From Thermoleophilia bacterium (GTDB lineage Bacteria > Actinomycetota > Thermoleophilia > Gaiellales > Gaiellaceae), in the NCBI GenBank assembly GCA_025935275.1, contig JAICVP010000009.1, forward strand, positions 1 through 18,401: a DNA stretch of 18,401 nt, given 5' to 3'. The stretch's first letter is position 1; every line of letters starts with the position of its first letter. This document shows positions 13,808-18,401 of the stretch, in pieces. The notes under the pieces were generated by a model that saw only the letters and a list, made by a program, of their open reading frames with translations, searched no databases and had not been told where the DNA came from. The translations under genes were made by a program, and so were the position numbers.

Positions 13808-14639
13808 GCCGTCGACCTACTCGATCGTCGCCTGCGACCTCGAGGCGGCCGAGTGGGGAGTGGCGGTGCAGTCCAAGTTCCTCGCCGTGGGCGCCGGGGT
13901 TCCGGCCGCGGAGCCGCAGGTGGGCGCGATCGCCACCCAGGCGCTCGCCAATATGCGTTACGGGCCCGACGGCCTCGCGCTTCTGCGGCAGGGCCTCTCG
14001 GCCGAGGAGGTCGTCCAGCGGCTCACAGAGGCCGACAAAGGCCGGGCCGACCGCCAGCTCGGCGTGGTCGACGCCCAGGGCCAGGCCGCTACATACACCG
14101 GCGAGGGCTGCCTCGACTGGGCGGGCGGGATCGTCGGCGACGGCTATGCGGTCCAGGGCAACATCCTCGTCTCCGAGGAGACCGTGACGGCCCTGGGCCG
14201 GACCTTCGAGGAGACCGCCGGCAAACCGCTCGCCGAGCGCCTGCTCGCTGCGCTCGCCGCGGCCCAGGCGGCGGGCGGCGACCGCCGGGGCCAGCAGTCT
14301 GCCGCGCTCCTCGTCGTCCGGAAGGACGGCGGGTACATGGGGACGACCGACGCGGTGGCGGACCTGCGCGTTGACGACCATCCGGCTCCGATCGAGGAAC
14401 TGTGGCGGATCTACGCCATGCATGACCTCCTGTTCGGCGAAACCCCCGACGAAGACTGGCTCGAGGTGGACGAGCAGATCGCGCTGGAAGTGCGCGAGCG
14501 GCTCGACGCGCTCGGCTACGAGAGCGCAGACCTCGAGCGCGCCTTCCTCGACTGGGCAGGCACGGAGAACCTCGAGGAGCGGGTCAGGGGGATCGACCGC
14601 ATCGACCCCGTCGTCCTCGCGGAGCTGCGGAAGTCCTAG
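13800..14639 (+). CDS. DUF1028 protein (Ntn-hydrolase-like) with putative peptidoglycan-binding C-terminus
   Basis: This 279-aa protein matches DUF1028, a family with an N-terminal-nucleophile-hydrolase-like fold. It begins with STYSIVACD (5-13) and GVAVQSKFLAVGAGVP (20-35), followed by GAIATQALANMRYGP (42-56), YAVQGNIL (116-123) and GGDRRGQQSAALLVV (159-173). The C-terminal part (about 210-275, FGETPDEDWLEVDEQIALEV onward) resembles the putative peptidoglycan-binding module often attached to DUF1028. No signal peptide is visible, so extracellular action is not supported. The enzymatic activity of the family is not established. The ATG at 13800 overlaps the upstream stop by 8 nt. The gene ends tail-to-tail with the ankyrin gene, their stop codons sharing bases. 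Confidence 0.92.
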   Translation: MARPSTYSIVACDLEAAEWGVAVQSKFLAVGAGVPAAEPQVGAIATQALANMRYGPDGLALLRQGLSAEEVVQRLTEADKGRADRQLGVVDAQGQAATYTGEGCLDWAGGIVGDGYAVQGNILVSEETVTALGRTFEETAGKPLAERLLAALAAAQAAGGDRRGQQSAALLVVRKDGGYMGTTDAVADLRVDDHPAPIEELWRIYAMHDLLFGETPDEDWLEVDEQIALEVRERLDALGYESADLERAFLDWAGTENLEERVRGIDRIDPVVLAELRKS

Positions 14640-14640
14640 G
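14635..14640. other. Palindromic junction of two convergent, overlapping stop codons
   Basis: The six-base palindrome CCTAGG supplies TAG (14637-14639) to the DUF1028 gene and, on the other strand, TAG (14638-14636) to the ankyrin gene. The two coding regions overlap by four bases and leave no room for an intergenic terminator. Confidence 0.8.
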
Positions 14641-15127
14641 CTCCGCCGCCGGCATAGGCGCCGTAGCGGATGAGCATCTCGGCGAGATCGAGATCCCCTC
14701 GGCGCTCCGCCTCCATTAGGGGAGTGAAACCCCCGTGCTGGCGCGCGTTCGGATCCGCTCCGGCCTCGAGGAGCGCCTCGGCGTTGTCCATCCGGCCGGC
14801 GGCCACCGCGCTGTGCAGCGGCGTCGCCTCGGGCGCGAACTCCTGGTTCGTTGCCCGCGCCTCCAGGTCAGCCCCCGCGTCGACCAGAGCGCGTACGGCC
14901 TCCGGCGAGCCGAAGAAGGCCGCGTAGTGGAGAGCCGTGAAGCCGTCGGGGCTCCACGCGCACGCCAGCTCGGAATCGCCGGAGACAAGCTCCCCGAGAC
15001 GGGCAGCGTCCCCGAGCGCGGCGGCCTCGAAGACGTTCAGCGATTCGGCCGAGGCCGCGTGCTCGCGCGCCTCTTCCTGCTCGCCCTTGTAGAGCGCTTC
15101 GAGGATCGGGCCGAGCTCGCTAGCCAT
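14636..15127 (-). CDS. Ankyrin-repeat protein
   Basis: This 163-aa protein is built of about four ankyrin repeats. A degenerate first unit spans about 30-58 (LNVFEAAALGDAARLGELVS). The second spans about 61-92 (DGFTALHYAAFFGSPEAVRA then LVDAGADLEAR), the third about 101-129 (ATPLHSAVAAGRMDNAEALL), and the fourth about 133-160 (GFTPLMEAERRGDLDLAEML). The helical N-terminus (1-28) caps the array. There is no signal peptide; it is probably a soluble cytoplasmic protein-interaction module. I start at ATG 15127, overlapping the upstream gene's TAG by 8 nt. A longer reading up to 15325 is only a Ser/Arg-rich shadow of the dehydrogenase gene. Partner unknown. Confidence 0.9.
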   Translation of the reverse strand: MASELGPILEALYKGEQEEAREHAASAESLNVFEAAALGDAARLGELVSGDSELACAWSPDGFTALHYAAFFGSPEAVRALVDAGADLEARATNQEFAPEATPLHSAVAAGRMDNAEALLEAGADPNARQHGGFTPLMEAERRGDLDLAEMLIRYGAYAGGGA

Positions 15128-15848
15128 CGCCCGGCAGTCTGACGCCTGCGGCTCGGGCGCGCAGGCCGGGGACGGGATCGTGCTCCGGCCGGGCGACCAG
15201 CAAGACCGCTCCGTGCTCCTCGCCGGCGAGGGACGAGACGAGCATGTGCAGGCCCACGGCGAGCGCGAAGGCCTTGTGGGCCTGCTCACCGCCGAACGGA
15301 ACGAGCTCCTCGGGCGGTGCCGCACCCGTGAGCACGTCGCCGTACGTCACCTTCCCCATCGAGACATCCGCGACGAGCGGCGGCCCGTCGGAGCTCGGCA
15401 CGGCGATCGCAAGCGGATTCGTGCCAGCCAGCGGCTCGCCCCCATCCGGATGCGCGAGCCGAGGCGGCGAGGTGGTCGTCAGAACCGCGACCAGGCCGCC
15501 TTCGGCGAGCTTCCGCACCCAGTAGCCGAGGTAGCCGGTCGGGAAGCAGCGGGAGGCGACGATGAGACGCGCCCGGGCCGGCGGGTCGAACAGCTGTGAC
15601 TCGACGATTCGCGCCAGCACGAGGTAGCCGAGCGCCCCGTTGCCCTCCCAGCGCTCGTACCCGTGCTCGACGACCGCGCGTTGGGGCGTCGCGGCGGGGT
15701 CGAGGTCTGGCAGCTCAGCGAGCCAGTCGAGACGAGAGGTGCCGTGGCCGGGGCGGTTCCTGCGATCCGCCTCCGCGAAATGGTCTGCGAGCGTCCGCGC
15801 ATCGGCCTCGGAGAAGCCGAGCCCGCGGAGCCGGTCGTAGGCGTTCAG
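15120..15848 (-). CDS. Compact malate/L-lactate dehydrogenase (Ldh_2) family protein, probable CTG start
   Basis: Read from 15848 leftward, this frame gives 242 aa resembling the NAD(P)-dependent malate/L-lactate/ureidoglycolate dehydrogenase (Ldh_2) family. Matching segments are FSEADARTLADHFAEADRRN (12-31) with HGTSRL (35-40), which contains the conserved His, then GYLGYWVRKLAEGGLVAVLT (105-124), GTNPLAIAVP (142-151) and a C-terminal GVRLPGD like the usual LPGE. Family members are generally about 330-360 aa. Here the stretch between GTNPLAIAVP and the C-terminal helices is shortened, as is the part before the LPG end. No ATG, GTG or TTG lies in frame before the conserved N-terminus. CTG at 15848, in a CTGA overlap with the mrp stop, is the best candidate. 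The GTG at 15620 would remove the first 76 residues, including His35. It may be a compact enzyme or one that has lost activity. Confidence 0.72.
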   Translation of the reverse strand: MNAYDRLRGLGFSEADARTLADHFAEADRRNRPGHGTSRLDWLAELPDLDPAATPQRAVVEHGYERWEGNGALGYLVLARIVESQLFDPPARARLIVASRCFPTGYLGYWVRKLAEGGLVAVLTTTSPPRLAHPDGGEPLAGTNPLAIAVPSSDGPPLVADVSMGKVTYGDVLTGAAPPEELVPFGGEQAHKAFALAVGLHMLVSSLAGEEHGAVLLVARPEHDPVPGLRARAAGVRLPGDG

Positions 15849-16945
15849 GCCGAAACGAGCGGAAGCGGCTTCACGATGCCCACTCCCTGCTCGCGCTTCG
15901 TGGATGCGATCGCCTCGGCAAGCGCCACGATCGCCTGCGAGACCTCGGTGTCGGGATCGGTCTCGACGATGGCCTCGCCCTCGTCCGACCGGGCGCCGAG
16001 CCGCGGGTCGAATGGGATCCGAGCGAGCAAGGGCGACTCGACCTCCCGCGACAGCGCCTCGCCTCCGCCGGAGCCGAACAGCTCATCTCCGGAGCCCGTG
16101 AGGTACGACATGTTCTCGACGACACCGAGCAGGCGCATGTTCGTCTTGCGCGCCATCTGCGCGGCCCGCACGGCGACCTGCTGCGCTGCCCGGTGCGGCG
16201 TCGTGACGACAACCGCCTCGGAGCGCGGCAGGAGTTGGCCGAGCGAGATGGCGACATCCCCAGTACCGGGAGGCATGTCGACGACCAGCGTGTCGAGGTC
16301 TCCCCAGTGGACATCCGAGAGAAACTGTTCGAGCGCGCGGTGCAGCATGGGCCCCCGCCACATGATCGGCGTGTTCTCGTCCAGGAAGAAGCCGATGGAC
16401 ATGACTTTCAGGTCGCCCTTCACCGGCGGCACGATCATCTTGTCGACGGCCACCGGACGCTGGCTGATCCCCAGCATCGTTGGGATCGAATAGCCGTAGA
16501 CGTCGGCGTCGAGAACACCGGTCTTGTGCCCGAGACCTGCGAACGCCGCGGCCAGGTTGGCGGTCAGCGACGACTTGCCCACGCCGCCCTTGCCGCTCGC
16601 GACTGCGATCACCCGGGTCGACGAGCCGACCGAGATCCCGGGAGTGCGCTCGGAGACGCCTCCGCGCAGCCGGTCGGTCAGCGCGACTTTTTCCTCGGGC
16701 GTCATGACGTCGAACGCGAGCCCGATCGACTCGACGCCTGCCACGGGAGCGAGGGCGTTCTGCACCTGCTCCTCGAAGCTCGCGCGGAGCGGGCAGCCCG
16801 GCACGGTCAGCGCGATGGTGACGTCCACGCGCCCGCCGTCGATCTCGACGTCGCGGACCATGTCGAGCTCGACGACCGAACGGCCGAGCTCGGGGTCGAT
16901 GACGCCCTCGAGCGCCCGCAGGACTTCTTCGCGCGAAACGGCCAC
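15845..16945 (-). CDS. mrp: Mrp/ApbC-family P-loop ATPase (iron-sulfur carrier-like), CXXC absent
   Basis: This 366-aa protein has an N-terminal MIP18/DUF59 domain (about 4-85, with GCPLRASFEEQV at 50-61). A ParA/MinD-like ATPase domain follows: deviant Walker A ASGKGGVGKSS (116-126), LDADVYGYSIP (145-155), and Walker B-type VVDMPPGTGD (221-230). Mrp/ApbC/Ind1 proteins are known or proposed carriers for [4Fe-4S] cluster assembly. In the canonical protein, ENMSY is followed by a CPXC pair that binds the cluster between two subunits. Here ENMSYLTGSGDELFGSGGG (278-296) has no cysteine. It may therefore act differently, or this may be normal in its lineage. The start is GTG at 16945 without a clear Shine-Dalgarno site. 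The stop overlaps the proposed CTG of the next gene. Confidence 0.92.
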   Translation of the reverse strand: MAVSREEVLRALEGVIDPELGRSVVELDMVRDVEIDGGRVDVTIALTVPGCPLRASFEEQVQNALAPVAGVESIGLAFDVMTPEEKVALTDRLRGGVSERTPGISVGSSTRVIAVASGKGGVGKSSLTANLAAAFAGLGHKTGVLDADVYGYSIPTMLGISQRPVAVDKMIVPPVKGDLKVMSIGFFLDENTPIMWRGPMLHRALEQFLSDVHWGDLDTLVVDMPPGTGDVAISLGQLLPRSEAVVVTTPHRAAQQVAVRAAQMARKTNMRLLGVVENMSYLTGSGDELFGSGGGEALSREVESPLLARIPFDPRLGARSDEGEAIVETDPDTEVSQAIVALAEAIASTKREQGVGIVKPLPLVSA

Positions 16946-17007
16946 AAAGCAAGGCTACCAAGCGTTTCGAAAGCGAATCCGACACTTCCGTACGTCAGGA
17001 TGAGGGC
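16946..17007. promoter_or_regulatory. Divergent intergenic region between mrp and the response regulator gene
   Basis: This 62-bp gap must hold the upstream signals of both mrp (leftward) and the two-component operon (rightward). It contains the 8-bp palindrome TTTCGAAA (16965-16972) near the middle and an AGGA (16997-17000) seven bases before the response regulator ATG. I could not fit a convincing -35/-10 pair on either strand. Autoregulation by the response regulator is possible, but no direct repeat that would serve as an OmpR-type site is obvious. Confidence 0.35.
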
Positions 17008-17688
17008 ATGGACGAACGCGTTCTGCTGGTCGAGGACGATCCGTCGATTCGCGAGGTGGCGGGGCTGGGTCTTTCCCAGGCCGGCTTTCGGGTCACCACC
17101 TCGGGCGACGGCCGCGACGGCCTCGTCCAGTTCCGGAATCAGCGCTTCGATCTCGTCGTCCTAGACATCATGCTGCCCGAGCTCGACGGCTACGAGGTCT
17201 GCCGGCAGATCAGGGCCGAGAGCCGCGTGCCGATCATCATGCTCTCGGCGAAGAGCGACACCGTGGACGTCGTCGTCGGCCTCGAGCTCGGCGCGGACGA
17301 CTACGTCACGAAGCCGTTCGAGCTCCCCGAGCTCGTTGCGCGCGCAAGGGCGGCCCTGCGGCGGGCTTCGGCCGTCCCCGAGGATCCGGTGCTCACACGT
17401 GGAGACCTCGAGATCGACCCGGCGGCCTTCGCGGCCCGCAAGAGCGGCGAGGAGATCAACCTGACGGCGACCGAGTTCAGGCTCCTGTTCGAGCTCGCTC
17501 GCCGGCCCGGGCAGGTCTTCACCCGAGAGCTCCTCCTCGAGCGCGTCTGGAACTACGAGTACCTGGGCGACTCGCGCCTCGTGGACGTTGCCGTCCAGCG
17601 CCTGCGCGCCAAGGTCGAGGACGACCCGAAGGAGCCGAAGCACATCAAGACCGTACGGGGAGTCGGCTACCGCTTCGACGTGGAGTAG
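17008..17688 (+). CDS. OmpR/MtrA-like two-component response regulator
   Basis: This 226-aa protein has a receiver domain (1-118) followed by a winged-helix DNA-binding domain (about 128-225). Receiver residues are Asp10/Asp11, phospho-acceptor Asp53 (LVVLDIMLPELDG), Ser80 (IIMLSAKSD) and Lys102 (YVTKPFE). The output domain ends with SRLVDVAVQRLRAKVEDDP and VRGVGYRF, as in OmpR/PhoB proteins. SDTVDVVVGLELGADDY and the SRLVDVAVQRLRAKVE segment are especially like actinobacterial MtrA, which with MtrB controls cell-wall and division genes. Assignment to MtrA is a resemblance only. ATG 17008 has AGGA seven bases upstream. The kinase gene begins three bases after the stop. Confidence 0.95.
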   Translation: MDERVLLVEDDPSIREVAGLGLSQAGFRVTTSGDGRDGLVQFRNQRFDLVVLDIMLPELDGYEVCRQIRAESRVPIIMLSAKSDTVDVVVGLELGADDYVTKPFELPELVARARAALRRASAVPEDPVLTRGDLEIDPAAFAARKSGEEINLTATEFRLLFELARRPGQVFTRELLLERVWNYEYLGDSRLVDVAVQRLRAKVEDDPKEPKHIKTVRGVGYRFDVE

Positions 17689-17691
17689 GCG

Positions 17692-18401
17692 ATGCCCGAC
17701 CGACCCGCGATCCGGCCCGGATCCCTGCGACGGCGGCTCACGATCGCGTTCCTGCTCGTCGCGGGCCTCTCGGCCGCCGCGCTCGCAGTCGCCTCGTACG
17801 CCATCGTTCGCGAGGCACGCCTCTCCGACTCGGTCGACCGGTCGGTCGAGCAGAGCCGCTTCAACCTCGTCCTCGCCAACGAGACGCTGACGCCGAACCC
17901 GAGCGCGCAGGAGATCGAGCAGCTCCTCGCCGCTTACGAGCGGCGCGGCGGCTTCGAGACCGTATTTGCCGCCGGCCCCCGCCGCTTCTCCTCGAGCGTG
18001 TCACTGAGCATCCAGGAAGTGCCGCCTGCGCTGCGCGAGCTCGTCTCGTCGGGGAAGCTCGGCTACGAGCGCGTCACGGTCGCGGGCACTCCCTACCTCG
18101 TCGTCGGCGGCGAGGTGAAGAAGGCCGATACCGAGCTCTACTACTTCTACTCGGAGGAGCGGCTCTGGGACGAGCTCGCCCAGCTTCGCAACGTCCTGCT
18201 CGTCGCCCTGGGAGTGGTGACGCTGCTCGGCGCCCTCGTAGGCGCGCTCCTGGCACGGCGGATCCTCGCGCCCGTCGGGCGCGCGAGCCAGGCGGCGCAC
18301 TCCCTGGCGGAGGGGCTGCTGGAGACCCGGCTACCCGTGGAGTCGGGAGACGAATTCGGCGTCTGGGCCGCCTCGTTCAACGAGATGGCGGAGGCGCTCG
18401 A
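17692..18401 (+). CDS. Two-component sensor histidine kinase, N-terminal part (3' truncated by window)
   Basis: The frame opens at ATG 17692, with GGAG six bases upstream inside the response regulator's end, and is still open at the window edge (236 complete codons). It has a basic N-terminus and TM1 (about 16-39). An extracytoplasmic domain of about 125 residues follows (41-165), then TM2 (about 167-188) and a HAMP linker (about 189-236) with ARRILAPVGRASQAAHSLAE and DEFGVWAASFNEMAEAL. The dimerisation/phospho-acceptor His and the ATPase domain lie beyond the window. The HAMP and the YYFYSEERLWDELAQLRNVL region before TM2 resemble MtrB-type kinases. It surely partners the response regulator immediately upstream; the signal sensed is unknown. 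Confidence 0.9.
   Translation, partial: MPDRPAIRPGSLRRRLTIAFLLVAGLSAAALAVASYAIVREARLSDSVDRSVEQSRFNLVLANETLTPNPSAQEIEQLLAAYERRGGFETVFAAGPRRFSSSVSLSIQEVPPALRELVSSGKLGYERVTVAGTPYLVVGGEVKKADTELYYFYSEERLWDELAQLRNVLLVALGVVTLLGALVGALLARRILAPVGRASQAAHSLAEGLLETRLPVESGDEFGVWAASFNEMAEAL

Noticed and set aside
15128..15325. N-terminal extension of the ankyrin protein up to 15325
   Set aside because: The added residues are Ser/Arg/Pro-rich shadow of the Ldh_2 gene. ATG 15127 overlaps the upstream stop by 8 nt and fits the operon pattern.
15480..15848. Frameshift or pseudogene in the Ldh_2 gene
   Set aside because: Reading the same frame upstream of GTG 15620 gives the family N-terminus with HG-T-SR and no stop, so no frameshift is needed; only the start codon is unusual.
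15596..17164. 522-codon + strand open frame opposite the dehydrogenase and mrp genes
   Set aside because: Arg/Asp/His-rich with no recognisable domain, while the minus strand carries P-loop ATPase and Ldh_2 motifs. It also runs into the response regulator gene in another frame.
1..18401. CRISPR arrays, tRNA/rRNA genes, insertion sequences, attachment sites
   Set aside because: No periodic repeats, cloverleaf-like segments, transposase motifs or flanking inverted repeats were noticed. The window is almost wholly coding.

Overview
This is a GC-rich stretch from a free-living bacterium, densely packed, with many GTG starts and start/stop overlaps of 1, 4 or 8 nt. Gene content fits a high-GC actinobacterial lineage: a 14-subunit-type NDH-1 operon, an MtrA/MtrB-like two-component pair, and DUF1028, UPF0173 and Mrp genes. 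A deep actinobacterial group such as Thermoleophilia is my guess from the general look of the proteins; the sequence alone does not prove it. I see no rRNA, tRNA, CRISPR array, insertion sequence or phage gene.

Region 1 (1-7831, + strand) is the 3' part of a respiratory complex I (NADH:quinone oxidoreductase) operon: the C-terminal end of nuoG, then nuoH, I, J, K, L, M and N, almost all translationally coupled. NuoM and NuoN keep the usual proton-channel Glu/Lys residues. NuoL has Gly in place of the conserved TM5 glutamate.

Region 2 (7831-12388, + strand) continues the operon without a break into four genes that are not complex I subunits. They are a lipoamide-dehydrogenase-like flavoprotein with a CX4C disulfide site but no catalytic His, a stand-alone cyclic-nucleotide-binding domain, a second (FMO/FOXRED2-like) flavoprotein with an unexplained C-terminal extension, and a membrane-anchored class III nucleotide cyclase. 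Both a possible second-messenger producer and a possible receiver therefore lie in a redox operon. Each has a substitution at a ligand-determining position. This is the most interesting unit in the window.

Region 3 (12327-14639) holds a small four-helix membrane protein on the minus strand, convergent with and overlapping the cyclase. Divergent from it is a + strand three-gene unit: UPF0173 metal-dependent hydrolase, a 93-aa protein of unknown function, and a DUF1028 Ntn-hydrolase-like protein.

Region 4 (14636-16945, - strand) is a three-gene operon read right to left: Mrp/ApbC P-loop ATPase, a short malate/L-lactate dehydrogenase (Ldh_2) family protein that seems to begin with CTG, and an ankyrin-repeat protein. 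Its last stop codon overlaps the stop of the DUF1028 gene.

Region 5 (17008-18401, + strand) is an OmpR-family response regulator and the N-terminal part of its histidine kinase, cut by the window edge. They diverge from mrp across a 62-bp gap. No stretch longer than 300 bases lacks a gene.
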